This document shows, in pieces, positions 34,463-43,061 of a stretch of DNA of 64,000 nucleotides. The DNA lies in the NCBI GenBank assembly GCA_964484465.1, contig CAZAFL010000005.1, forward strand, positions 73,885 through 137,884. The letters run 5' to 3'. This DNA is from CAZAFL01 sp964484465 (GTDB taxonomy: Bacteria; Bacteroidota; Ignavibacteria; UBA10030; SZUA-254). The notes below the pieces were generated by a model, which was given only the letters and a program-made list of their open reading frames with translations, searched no databases and was not told the origin of the DNA. Every line of letters starts with the position of its first letter. Within the stretch, counting starts at the first letter, position 1. A program made the translations under genes and the position numbers.

Positions 34463-35782
34463 ATGAACATTAGTGTGGTAGGTACAGGTTATGTGGGGCT
34501 TGTCGTCGGTACATGTCTTGCGGAGACGGGCAATGATGTCATTTGTGTGGATGTTGATAAGAACAAGGTTCGTATGCTGCAAAAAGGGAAATCCCCCATC
34601 TACGAACCAGGGCTTGAGGAACTTCTCAGGAAAAACCTTCATGAGGGGCGGATATCATTTACAACGAAACTGGCTGATGCCGTCAGGAAGACCGAGATAA
34701 TTTTTCTCGCTTTGCCCACGCCTCAATCTGAGGATGGGTCAGCGGATTTACGCCATGTTCTTGCAGTTGCAAAAGATATCGGGAAATATCTTAATGGGTA
34801 TAAGGTTATTGTCAACAAGAGCACGGTTCCCGTTGGCACTTCGATAAAAGTTCGGCAGGTTATTGGCAAATTCACTGCGCATAATTTCGATGTCGTTTCT
34901 AATCCCGAATTCTTAAAAGAGGGTGCGGCGATTAATGATTTCATGAAGCCCGACCGCATTGTCATCGGGTCGAGCAGTCAGGGTGCAGTACATATAATGC
35001 AGGAGGTGTATTCCCCATTTGTGCGGACCGGAAACCCAGTTATCGTGACTGACGAACACAGCGCCGAACTTATTAAATATGCAGCCAATTCATTCTTGGC
35101 GACCAAGGTTTCTTTTATGAACGAAATTGCTAATATCTGTGAGCGCGTCGGAGCCGATGTGGATATGGTCAGGAAGGGCATTGGGACGGATCCTCGTATT
35201 GGAAATCAATTCCTGTTTGCTGGTGTTGGTTATGGCGGATCATGTTTTCCCAAAGACGTAAGCGCCCTGGCAAAAACTTCCGAAGAGCATCATTACGATT
35301 TTAAGATTCTGAATGCTGTTCAGCAGGTTAATAAACACCAACGGAAAATGTTTGTTAAAAAAATTGTTGAGTATTTCAACGATAGGGTGAAAGGGAGATT
35401 GTTTGCGGTTTGGGGCCTTTCATTTAAGCCGAATACCAATGATATGCGTGAGGCGCCTTCTCTCACCATCATTGCCGAATTACTCAAACGCGGCGTGAAG
35501 ATCCGGGCGTACGACCCGGTAGCAAACGAAGAGGCGAAGAAAAATTTTGGCAATACTATAAAATATTGTGTGAATAATTATGAAGCGGTAAAAGGAGCAG
35601 ATGCTCTGGTCGTTATCACAGAATGGAATGAATTCAGAAGGCCTGACATTGACAAGTTGAAATCTTTGATGAAGCGCCCGGTGATATTTGACGGGCGTAA
35701 TATCTATAATCCCCAAGCGTTTATAGAAAAAGGCTTTACATATTTCGGCATTGGCCGGAAGGGATCTCATGCCGGCTCATAA
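34463..35782 (+). CDS. ugd: UDP-glucose 6-dehydrogenase
   Basis: A 439-residue enzyme that oxidises UDP-glucose (or UDP-GlcNAc in WbpA-type relatives) to the uronic acid with two NAD+. Motifs: NISVVGTGYVGLVVGTCLAE, VNKSTVPVGTS, NPEFLKEGAAINDF, the catalytic Cys in GYGGSCFPKDV, and the C-terminal domain AVWGLSFKPNTNDMREAPS. Full length. Pairing with the decarboxylase downstream suggests UDP-glucuronate as product. Its end overlaps the next gene by 14 bases. Confidence 0.92.
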   Translation: MNISVVGTGYVGLVVGTCLAETGNDVICVDVDKNKVRMLQKGKSPIYEPGLEELLRKNLHEGRISFTTKLADAVRKTEIIFLALPTPQSEDGSADLRHVLAVAKDIGKYLNGYKVIVNKSTVPVGTSIKVRQVIGKFTAHNFDVVSNPEFLKEGAAINDFMKPDRIVIGSSSQGAVHIMQEVYSPFVRTGNPVIVTDEHSAELIKYAANSFLATKVSFMNEIANICERVGADVDMVRKGIGTDPRIGNQFLFAGVGYGGSCFPKDVSALAKTSEEHHYDFKILNAVQQVNKHQRKMFVKKIVEYFNDRVKGRLFAVWGLSFKPNTNDMREAPSLTIIAELLKRGVKIRAYDPVANEEAKKNFGNTIKYCVNNYEAVKGADALVVITEWNEFRRPDIDKLKSLMKRPVIFDGRNIYNPQAFIEKGFTYFGIGRKGSHAGS

Positions 35783-36734
35783 AAGCGTCAGTGTCGTAAC
35801 GGGCGGAGCTGGTTTCCTCGGTTCACATTTGTGTGACCGTCTCCTTGCAGAAGGACACGATATTATCTGTATTGATAACCTGATTACCGGTGACACTGCG
35901 AATATTGCACACCTGCTGGGCCAGGAGCGTTTTCGTTTTGTTCAACATGATGTTACCAATTATATCTTTATTGACGGTCCGGTTCATAACGTTCTTCATT
36001 TTGCCTCTCCCGCGAGTCCCATCGATTATTTGAAAGTTCCCATACAAACATTAAAGGTAGGTTCGCTCGGTACGCACAAGGCTTTGGGTCTTGCAAAGGC
36101 AAAAGGCGCAAGGTTTTTGCTGGCGTCAACGTCGGAAGTGTATGGTGACCCCCTCATCCACCCTCAGCCCGAATCATACTGGGGAAATGTTAATCCGATT
36201 GGGGTACGCGGAGTATATGATGAAGCGAAACGATTTTCCGAGGCGATGACAATGGCATATCACCGGTTCCATCATGTCGATACAAGGATTGCAAGGATTT
36301 TTAATACGTACGGACCACGCATGCGGATTAACGACGGCAGAGCAATACCTGCGTTTCTTTCTCAGGCACTTCGCGGAGAGGATATTACAGTCTTCGGGGA
36401 CGGCAAACAAACACGCAGCATATGTTATATCGATGACCTTATCGATGGAATCTACCGTTTGTTAGTATCCAATGTGAATGAGCCCGTTAACATCGGGAAT
36501 CCGGATGAAATCCCAATGCTGCAGTTGGCAAAGGAAATTCTGCTCCTTACCAGGAGCAAAAGTAGTATTATGTTCCGACCCCTGCCCGAGGACGACCCTA
36601 AAATACGTCAGCCGGATGTTTCAAAAGCACGCACATTGCTCGGCTGGGAACCAAAAGTTTGTCGTGAAGAAGGGTTAAGGAAAACCTGTGATTATTTCCG
36701 TCTGAAAATTCCGTCACATACTACATCAATATAG
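35769..36734 (+). CDS. UDP-glucuronate decarboxylase (UDP-xylose synthase type)
   Basis: A 321-residue extended short-chain dehydrogenase. The NAD motif VTGGAGFLGSHLCDRLL, LLASTSEVYGDPLIHPQPE, the catalytic YxxxK in GVYDEAKRFSEA and ARIFNTYGPRM are those of UXS enzymes, which turn UDP-glucuronate into UDP-xylose. The ATG at 35769 with an AAGGGA site is chosen over an in-frame upstream TTG at 35751. Coupled to ugd by overlap, so xylose is a likely component of the polymer. Confidence 0.9.
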   Translation: MPAHKSVSVVTGGAGFLGSHLCDRLLAEGHDIICIDNLITGDTANIAHLLGQERFRFVQHDVTNYIFIDGPVHNVLHFASPASPIDYLKVPIQTLKVGSLGTHKALGLAKAKGARFLLASTSEVYGDPLIHPQPESYWGNVNPIGVRGVYDEAKRFSEAMTMAYHRFHHVDTRIARIFNTYGPRMRINDGRAIPAFLSQALRGEDITVFGDGKQTRSICYIDDLIDGIYRLLVSNVNEPVNIGNPDEIPMLQLAKEILLLTRSKSSIMFRPLPEDDPKIRQPDVSKARTLLGWEPKVCREEGLRKTCDYFRLKIPSHTTSI

Positions 36735-36745
36735 AGAACCAAGCA

Positions 36746-37681
36746 GTGTATCAATTTTTTTGCGGTTTTTTAATTGCACTCTTATGTTTGTCATCAACAA
36801 CAAGAGCTGCATCAAATAATGATACGCGTTATTTCAACGTTGGTGGAGTTCTTCCCGATTCCGGAGGTACTGATTCTACCCGTCATGAAATTCCGGATTC
36901 GACGATTAATTACAGCAGGCTTGGGATTGTCAGCGGAACATTGCTTGCATCGATGGTGGTTATCCATATCTATCAGCAGAATGGCTGGTGGAAAGATAAC
37001 CGGGCCCCGTTTCATTTCCAAGAAGATTTAGTGTACGGATTGTCGGTTGATAAGATCGGCCATTTTTATGGTGCGTACCTTCTTGAATTTGTTATCAGCA
37101 AATGTGTCTCATGGGCAAATGTCTCCGATCAAAGCGCGTTATGGCTTGGTTCAGCAGGCGGATTGCTGTTCCAAACGTATGTTGAGGTTGAGGATGGTTT
37201 TTCCACCTGGGGATTTGACCGGGTTGATTTTGCCTCGGACGTCGCTGGTGCAGTATGGCCGATTGGACGCTACTATCTCCCATACCTGAGAAACCTTGAC
37301 CTCAAACTGTGGTATCATCCTTCGCCATTACTCGGAAACCCCGGGGGCAGTGGGTTTAAAGGGCAGAAGCATCTTATGATTGATGATTATGAGGGACAGA
37401 CTTTCTGGTTCAGTGTAAAGGTACATAACATTCTGCCTCAATCGATTCAGTCATATTGGCCCGATTTTCTTTGTCTTGCGTTGGGATATGGTGCACGAGA
37501 TATTGCGAAGCCTAACCCCTACCGTGTTTATTATCTTGCACTGGATTATGATATGACAAAAATTATTCCTCCAGCTACATCATTTCTTAAAACACTCGGG
37601 GAGTCATTAAATTTTATCCATCTCCCTTCACCGGCAGTGAGGATTTCACCGACCACGATATGGTACGGTCTTTATTTCTAA
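36746..37681 (+). CDS. DUF2279-type envelope protein
   Basis: A 311-residue protein with a signal peptide (CGFLIALLCLSSTTRAAS) starting at GTG 36746. The pattern DKIGHFYGAYLLEFVI, YVEVEDGFSTWGFDRVDFASDVAGA and SGFKGQKHLMIDDYEGQTFW is like DUF2279 proteins, predicted periplasmic or outer-membrane lipoproteins of unknown function. No lipobox is evident. It follows the decarboxylase by 11 bases and precedes the Wzi-like gene by 9, so it belongs to the polysaccharide operon. Confidence 0.65.
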   Translation: MYQFFCGFLIALLCLSSTTRAASNNDTRYFNVGGVLPDSGGTDSTRHEIPDSTINYSRLGIVSGTLLASMVVIHIYQQNGWWKDNRAPFHFQEDLVYGLSVDKIGHFYGAYLLEFVISKCVSWANVSDQSALWLGSAGGLLFQTYVEVEDGFSTWGFDRVDFASDVAGAVWPIGRYYLPYLRNLDLKLWYHPSPLLGNPGGSGFKGQKHLMIDDYEGQTFWFSVKVHNILPQSIQSYWPDFLCLALGYGARDIAKPNPYRVYYLALDYDMTKIIPPATSFLKTLGESLNFIHLPSPAVRISPTTIWYGLYF

Positions 37682-37690
37682 GATGACAAT

Positions 37691-39391
37691 ATGAAGAATT
37701 TCGTCAGTGGTAGTTTAGTTTTTATTTTTCTTGCCTTAATTCCGACGTGCTCCTACGCTCAGGTAGAAAATGTTCCGGTCAGTAATCCTGTATATCCTTT
37801 TTTGAAGAGGATGGAATTGAAAGGTATCATCCTGCAATATCATGATGCCGTTTTGCCCATCTCAAGAAAAGAGGTTGCTGAATTCCTGGTGAAAATAAAG
37901 AAGAATGAGGATCAGCTTTCAACAGTTGAGCGTGATATGTTGAGTGATTTTCTTGTTGAATTCCACTATGACATTACTCATACAACCGATGGGTTCTTTT
38001 CGATGTTGGATTTTCCCGATTCAACTGTCGGAGCGACAATTAGTTCTCTATTTTCAGAGAAAGAAAAATTTCTCTATGCTTATAATGATACAAACGCAAC
38101 CTTTTTCGTCGATGGTTTGCTGACACTCGATTATCGTAATCATTCGGGTGACACCTTGAATAAAACAAATGCGAAATTTGTACAATTTGGGGGCAGAATC
38201 CGAGGGACGGTTTACGATAAATTCGGATATTACCTTCAGGGAACAAATGCACAGTATTGGGGAAGCCGTGAGCTTCTCGCCCTTGATCCGCAGATCAATC
38301 AGGCATACACACTCGGGATTTCAAATACCCAGAACTTCGATTTTGTAGAAGGATATGTCCGGTACGATGCCGGCATTCTTTCGCTGCAGGTTGGCCGGGA
38401 GAGGACGCTGTGGGGGTATGGTTACGGTGATAAATTAACCCTCTCTGATAACCCGCGCGTATTTGATTTTATCCGTGCCGACGCTCAGTACAAGTCGCTG
38501 AAATATACTTTTCTTCATGGCTGGCTACTCGGCAAGAAGGCCAACCTTGAGTATGATACGGCAAATCATTTTATTGAACCGGTGGTCGCCGATAAGTATT
38601 TTGCTGCTCATCGGATAGAGTTCTCCTTTCCTTCATTGTTCGACATCGGTTTTCAGGAAATGGCGATTTACAGCAACCGGTCTGTTGACCTCGCCTATCT
38701 CAACCCCGTCACGCTTATGGAATCTGCACAGAGGTCGCGGGAAGAAAGGGATAATCTTTTTTGGGAATTCGATATACAAACCCATATCTGGAACGGATGG
38801 GAATTCCAGTCGAGTATTGTTTTCGATGATATAAATTTTTCGACATGGGGGACCGATTCATGGCAAAACAGGTATGCGTATCAGGCGGGAATTATGATCG
38901 TGGACCCGCTCCATATTACCAACTCTACGTTTGCGCTTGAGTACACGCGAATCGAGCCATATACGTTCTCTCATAACCGGTCACGGGATAACGATTACGG
39001 GAGCTTAGGCCGGTTTCTCGGTCATCATATCGGACCGAACGCCGACAGCTGGTATTTCAAGTGGGAACATGCATTTCATCACAAGCTTCGTGCCTCAGTA
39101 GACTTTGAGATACAGCGGGAAGGAAATAATGTGTACGATGCGTCCGGCAATTTAGTGAAGAACGTCGGTGGTGATTTTCTTCAGCCGCACCGTCCGGTCG
39201 ATTCCGACCATCAGGAATTTCTCGGCGGTGATTTCGTGAAAACATACAACAGCAAATTGCTTCTCACGTACGAACTCGTAAATGAAGTCTTTGTCGACTT
39301 TCATTATCAATATCAGCAACGAAAAGATGAAGGGATGAATACGACAACAACCAACCGTGACGCCGGTATAGAAATGCGTTTTGATTTTTGA
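37691..39391 (+). CDS. Wzi-like capsule assembly outer-membrane protein
   Basis: A 566-residue exported barrel protein (signal ending TCSYAQ). An N-terminal helical part (PVYPFLKRMELKGII) precedes strands with LQVGRERTLWGYGYGDKLTLSDN and DLAYLNPVTLMESAQRS, features of the capsule assembly Wzi family in Bacteroidota. Wzi helps hold capsule on the cell surface, so this gene fits the end of the locus. The last residues (GIEMRFDF) form an aromatic barrel end. Confidence 0.75.
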   Translation: MKNFVSGSLVFIFLALIPTCSYAQVENVPVSNPVYPFLKRMELKGIILQYHDAVLPISRKEVAEFLVKIKKNEDQLSTVERDMLSDFLVEFHYDITHTTDGFFSMLDFPDSTVGATISSLFSEKEKFLYAYNDTNATFFVDGLLTLDYRNHSGDTLNKTNAKFVQFGGRIRGTVYDKFGYYLQGTNAQYWGSRELLALDPQINQAYTLGISNTQNFDFVEGYVRYDAGILSLQVGRERTLWGYGYGDKLTLSDNPRVFDFIRADAQYKSLKYTFLHGWLLGKKANLEYDTANHFIEPVVADKYFAAHRIEFSFPSLFDIGFQEMAIYSNRSVDLAYLNPVTLMESAQRSREERDNLFWEFDIQTHIWNGWEFQSSIVFDDINFSTWGTDSWQNRYAYQAGIMIVDPLHITNSTFALEYTRIEPYTFSHNRSRDNDYGSLGRFLGHHIGPNADSWYFKWEHAFHHKLRASVDFEIQREGNNVYDASGNLVKNVGGDFLQPHRPVDSDHQEFLGGDFVKTYNSKLLLTYELVNEVFVDFHYQYQQRKDEGMNTTTTNRDAGIEMRFDF

Positions 39392-39436
39392 ATGCTTAGC
39401 ATTGGGTAAGTGGTTTCCACCATTCCTTATCCCTTC

Positions 39437-39467
39437 TTGACTTTCAGGCAAGTATTTCCTAATTTTG
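39437..39467 (+). promoter_or_regulatory. Promoter of the peroxiredoxin genes
   Basis: TTGAC at 39437, exactly 20 bases after TTG, then TAATTTTG (39460-39467), a perfect TAnnTTTG. It marks the end of the polysaccharide locus and the start of a new transcription unit. Confidence 0.75.
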
Positions 39468-39573
39468 TCGTACAAACCTCTTACAAAATCAATTGAATCA
39501 ACACATTCCGGAGCGTGACTCTTCCCGGAGGATGGTAAACATTTCAACATTGTTATCCTAAAGGAGACCTGGC

Positions 39574-40047
39574 ATGACACTTAAAGTCGGAGATAAAGCA
39601 CCTGAATTTAAACTTATCGATACCGAGCGCAAGGAACGAACACTCGGAGAATTCCTCGGCAAAAAAACCATACTTGCTTTTTTCCCGGGGGCATTCACCG
39701 GTGCATGCACAAAAGAGATGTGCACATTTCAGGATTCGTTGTCGAATCTGAATAGCATGAACGCACAGGTTGTCGGTATAAGTGTCGATTCACCATTCTC
39801 AAACAAGGGCTTTGCGGACGCAAACAGACTGACGTTTCCACTCTTGAGTGATTATACGCGATCAGTAAGCAGGCAATATACCGGCGTGTATGACGATTTT
39901 GCCGGGCTCAAAGGATATACCGCATCGAAACGCGCGGTGTTTGTGCTCGATAAAAATGGTGTCGTAAAATATGCATGGATTTCTGAAACAAATCCCGGTG
40001 CAGAACCTCCTTACGATGAAGTGAACAAAGCAGTTGGATCGTTTTGA
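39574..40047 (+). CDS. Peroxiredoxin (AhpE/BCP-type)
   Basis: A 157-residue thiol peroxidase. The peroxidatic site is PGAFTGACTKEMC; the threonine three residues before the Cys and the second Cys five after are visible. A SVDSPFSNKGFA segment and an AxKRAVFVLDKNG strand complete the thioredoxin fold. It reduces hydrogen peroxide or alkyl peroxides in the cytoplasm. AAAGGAGA lies before the ATG. The second peroxiredoxin gene follows behind a strong hairpin. Confidence 0.9.
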   Translation: MTLKVGDKAPEFKLIDTERKERTLGEFLGKKTILAFFPGAFTGACTKEMCTFQDSLSNLNSMNAQVVGISVDSPFSNKGFADANRLTFPLLSDYTRSVSRQYTGVYDDFAGLKGYTASKRAVFVLDKNGVVKYAWISETNPGAEPPYDEVNKAVGSF

Positions 40048-40096
40048 ATTCGATCCGGTCACGTATTTGCATGTGACAACCCGGGAATCGAATTTT
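40047..40096 (+). terminator. Stem-loop between the two peroxiredoxin genes
   Basis: AATTCGAT (40047-40054) pairs with ATCGAATT (40087-40094), and GTCACGT (40058-40064) with ATGTGAC (40071-40077). The long branched stem spans from the first stop codon to just before the next ATG and ends in TTTTA. It may terminate, process or limit translation of the downstream gene. Confidence 0.5.
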
Positions 40097-40097
40097 A

Positions 40098-40556
40098 ATG
40101 CCGGATTTACACGCTGGTGATAAGGCCCCTGATTTTTCACTCCCTTCCACGGACGGCAGTGTTATCTCATTAAAAAGTCTGAGAGGGAGGAAGGTTGTGC
40201 TCTATTTCTATCCCAAGGATGATACTCCCGGTTGTACAAAGGAAGCCTGTTCGTTCACAGAGAACCTGGCGCTGGTCGGGAAAAAAGGGGCTGTAATCTT
40301 TGGCATCAGCGCGGATTCGGTGAAATCGCACAAGAAATTTTCAGAGAAATATCATCTCGCATTTCCCTTATTGAGCGATGAGAATAAGGAAATGATACAT
40401 TCCTATGGTGTCTGGAAACAGAAATCGTTTATGGGAAGAACGTATATGGGTATCGAACGGACAACATTCATCATTGATGAGAAGGGAACGATCACTCATA
40501 TCTTCCCTAAAGTGAAGGTAGATGGTCACACAGAAGAAGTCTTAAAAGTTTTATAA
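40098..40556 (+). CDS. bcp: Thiol peroxidase Bcp/PrxQ
   Basis: A 152-residue atypical two-Cys peroxiredoxin. PKDDTPGCTKEACSF holds the peroxidatic Cys and the resolving Cys five residues later, the mark of the BCP/PrxQ class. FGISADSVKSHKKF and ERTTFIIDEKGTI are also typical. It has no good ribosome-binding site; the sequence just ahead is locked in the hairpin at 40047-40096, so expression may depend on RNA structure. Confidence 0.92.
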   Translation: MPDLHAGDKAPDFSLPSTDGSVISLKSLRGRKVVLYFYPKDDTPGCTKEACSFTENLALVGKKGAVIFGISADSVKSHKKFSEKYHLAFPLLSDENKEMIHSYGVWKQKSFMGRTYMGIERTTFIIDEKGTITHIFPKVKVDGHTEEVLKVL

Positions 40557-40607
40557 CATGTTCAAATAAATTATTATACATCTTCCACTTTCATCAGAGG
40601 TAGGAAT

Positions 40608-41276
40608 ATGAACCTTGGTCAAAAACTTTTTGCTGAATTCATCGGAACGTTCGCTCTCATTTTCATTGGTGTCTCGGCAATTTGCGGTAATGCTGGATTA
40701 GTCGGTATAGCTCTTGCTCACGGTTTAACGATTGCCGTGATGGTTTCTGCAATGGGCCATATTTCTGGTGGCCATTTTAATCCTGCGGTCACAGTTGGTG
40801 CATTGGTCGGAGGTAAGATAAAAGCCGGCGATGCTGTTGCGTACATCATCGCCCAACTCTGCGGAGCTATTGCCGGCGCGCTCGTTGTGAAAGTAATTTT
40901 TTCACCTGCAACGTACGAAGCTGTTATGCTCGGAACCCCGATGCTCGGCCAGGGTGTTAGCATGGTAAGCGGGATTACAATGGAATCAATATTAACGTTT
41001 TTTCTGGTTCTTATTGTTTACGGCACTGCTATCGACCATCGTGCACCGAAAATGGGAGGTCTATTTATAGGTTTAACGATTATCCTCGACATCCTCGCGG
41101 GCGGTCCTGTCAGCGGTGCTTCGATGAATCCAGCACGCACGTTCGGGCCTGCTTTGATCGGTGGTTACTGGGATAATCATATTGTGTACTGGATTGGGCC
41201 TCTGATCGGCGGCGCCCTCGCAGGGTTACTTTATAAGAATATTTTTGAGAAGCAGGGGCCGAGCTCTGGTTCATGA
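40608..41276 (+). CDS. Aquaporin (MIP family channel)
   Basis: A 222-residue inner-membrane channel with six helices and the two pore half-helices GGHFNPAVT (near residue 63) and GASMNPARTFGPAL (near residue 172). Short length and a small residue pattern after the second NPA favour a water-selective AqpZ-like channel, but some relatives pass glycerol. An AGAGGTAGG site precedes the ATG. Confidence 0.9.
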   Translation: MNLGQKLFAEFIGTFALIFIGVSAICGNAGLVGIALAHGLTIAVMVSAMGHISGGHFNPAVTVGALVGGKIKAGDAVAYIIAQLCGAIAGALVVKVIFSPATYEAVMLGTPMLGQGVSMVSGITMESILTFFLVLIVYGTAIDHRAPKMGGLFIGLTIILDILAGGPVSGASMNPARTFGPALIGGYWDNHIVYWIGPLIGGALAGLLYKNIFEKQGPSSGS

Positions 41277-41327
41277 TGATTCGCAGTGAGATATCAATCT
41301 TGATTTGAAATTACGTATTGATGATGT

Positions 41328-41732
41328 ATGGTCTATTTAACGAGAAGAGAACACTTTTCCGCTTCGCACAGATTGTTCAACCCTAAATATTCCGACGAGA
41401 AAAATCTGGAAATTTATGGTAAATGTGCATATACAAACGGTCATGGACACAACTACGAAATTGAAGTGACTGTCGCTGGTGAACCTTCTGGTGAGACAGG
41501 TATGATTATGGATTTGAAAAGACTTTCCGACCTTATCGAAACAGAAATTCTTACAAAAGTTGACCATAAACATCTCAACTTCGATGTCGATTTCCTCCAG
41601 GGAATTATACCGACGGCCGAGAATATTTCGATTGCTTTCTGGAATATTTTGTGCCCGAAAGTAACATCTGGGAAGTTATTTTCTGTGAAGGTGTTTGAAA
41701 CTCCTGATAATTTTGCAGAATACCACGGATGA
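41328..41732 (+). CDS. 6-pyruvoyl-tetrahydropterin synthase type protein (PTPS/QueD superfamily)
   Basis: A 134-residue tunnelling-fold enzyme. Zinc-binding His are in FSASHRL and NGHGHNY. The catalytic Cys lies in GKCAYTNGHGH, a C-x5-HGH spacing as in animal PTPS (GKCNNPNGHGH), whereas E. coli QueD has C-x3-HGH. The Asp-His of VDHKHLN and the substrate Glu of VFETPDN are present. PTPS converts dihydroneopterin triphosphate to 6-pyruvoyl-tetrahydropterin on the way to tetrahydrobiopterin. The folE gene overlaps it and two reductases follow, which supports this over queuosine synthesis. Confidence 0.85.
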   Translation: MVYLTRREHFSASHRLFNPKYSDEKNLEIYGKCAYTNGHGHNYEIEVTVAGEPSGETGMIMDLKRLSDLIETEILTKVDHKHLNFDVDFLQGIIPTAENISIAFWNILCPKVTSGKLFSVKVFETPDNFAEYHG

Positions 41733-42316
41733 CCGAGGAACAGGACATGATGCAGACAGGACGACTTGAAGAAACGGTAAAAGAAATCATTAAGCTTATC
41801 GGGGAAAACCCAAAGCGGGAAGGATTAGTCCAAACTCCGCGCCGGGTTGCAAAAGCCTGGGAATTTCTTACCAGTGGTTATGCAAAAGACGTCAAACAAG
41901 TGTTAAACGGTGCGGTATTTACAGAAAAATATGACGAGATGGTTATCGTCAAAGAAATTGATTTCTTCAGCCTCTGCGAACATCATATGCTACCGTTTTA
42001 TGGCAAGGTTCATGTTGCCTATATACCGAACGGCAAAATCCTGGGACTCAGCAAAATCCCGCGAATCGTAGAAATCTTCAGCAGGCGGCTTCAGGTTCAG
42101 GAGCGGATGACACAACAAATTGCGGATACCCTCTATGAAGTTCTGGAACCAGACGGCGTTGCTGTTGTCATTGAGGCGAAACACCTTTGTATGATGATGC
42201 GGGGGGTCGAAAAACAAAATTCGGTTGCAACCACGAGCGCAATGCTCGGCTCATTCCGTGAAGACGAGCGCACACGGAATGAATTTCTAAAGCTTATCAA
42301 CAGCAAGCTTTCCTAA
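41729..42316 (+). CDS. folE: GTP cyclohydrolase I
   Basis: A 195-residue enzyme that turns GTP into dihydroneopterin triphosphate, the first step of folate and biopterin synthesis. NPKREGLVQTPRRVAKAWEFL, the zinc-binding FSLCEHHMLPFYGKVHVAYIP, GLSKIPRIVEIFSRRLQVQERMT and the second Cys/His site HLCMMMRG are all present. Its ATG overlaps the stop of the PTPS-type gene (ATGA), and the next gene starts two bases after its stop, so it is committed to this operon. Confidence 0.95.
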   Translation: MTEEQDMMQTGRLEETVKEIIKLIGENPKREGLVQTPRRVAKAWEFLTSGYAKDVKQVLNGAVFTEKYDEMVIVKEIDFFSLCEHHMLPFYGKVHVAYIPNGKILGLSKIPRIVEIFSRRLQVQERMTQQIADTLYEVLEPDGVAVVIEAKHLCMMMRGVEKQNSVATTSAMLGSFREDERTRNEFLKLINSKLS

Positions 42317-42317
42317 C

Positions 42318-43061
42318 ATGGCGAGACGGCGGCGAGATTCCTCTATCCATCGTCCGGTAGTATGGGTTATGGGTGGATCACGGGGGATTGGCAGTGAAAT
42401 TGCAAAACAATTCGCTACAATCGGATGTGAAGTATGTGTTTCCGGCCGCAATGCAAAACACCTTAGAACAGTTGTTAATGAGATTACTGACCTCGGAGGT
42501 CGTGCCTATCATTTTCCCGCCGATGTGACAAAGCTGTCCTCAATACTTGCTGCCCATAATCGAATAGAAAAAACCCTTTGCCCGGTCAACGTATTAGTAA
42601 ATTGTGCCGGCGTTACTGTATTCAAAGAGTTCATGGAAACAACATTCGATGATATTCGCGCCATTATTGGGACAAATCTTGTGGGTCACATCCACTGCAT
42701 CAAAACAGTTCTGCCGGGAATGGTGAAGCGCCGAAGTGGGTGGATATTCAACATTATCTCAAACGCAGCGACAAAGACCTTCCGGGCGTCTTCCGCGTAC
42801 ACAGCAACCAAGGCAGGCATGCTCGGATTCGGACGCGTACTCCGTGAAGAGATGCGCGAGTACAATGTGAAAATTATCAATGTTATCCCCGGAGCGACCG
42901 CAACAGAAATGTGGAGCCGAGCACAGCGCAAACGACATGGCAACCGCATGATGAGCGCAAAAAGTGTGGCCGAAGCCGTGCTCGCAGCGTACCAAATGCC
43001 GGATGATGTGGTTGTCGATGAAATGTTGATACGCCCAATCAGAGGTGACATTTCATCTTGA
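42318..43061 (+). CDS. Short-chain dehydrogenase/reductase, possible sepiapterin reductase role (1)
   Basis: A 247-residue classical SDR. The cofactor motif is GGSRGIGSEI, then NVLVNCAG, catalytic Ser in NIISNAA and YTATK. Arg residues after the Gly motif suggest NADPH. Set between folE and another SDR in an overlapping operon with the PTPS-type gene, it is a candidate for the two-step reduction of 6-pyruvoyl-tetrahydropterin to tetrahydrobiopterin. By sequence alone it could also be a 3-oxoacyl reductase. Confidence 0.75.
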   Translation: MARRRRDSSIHRPVVWVMGGSRGIGSEIAKQFATIGCEVCVSGRNAKHLRTVVNEITDLGGRAYHFPADVTKLSSILAAHNRIEKTLCPVNVLVNCAGVTVFKEFMETTFDDIRAIIGTNLVGHIHCIKTVLPGMVKRRSGWIFNIISNAATKTFRASSAYTATKAGMLGFGRVLREEMREYNVKIINVIPGATATEMWSRAQRKRHGNRMMSAKSVAEAVLAAYQMPDDVVVDEMLIRPIRGDISS

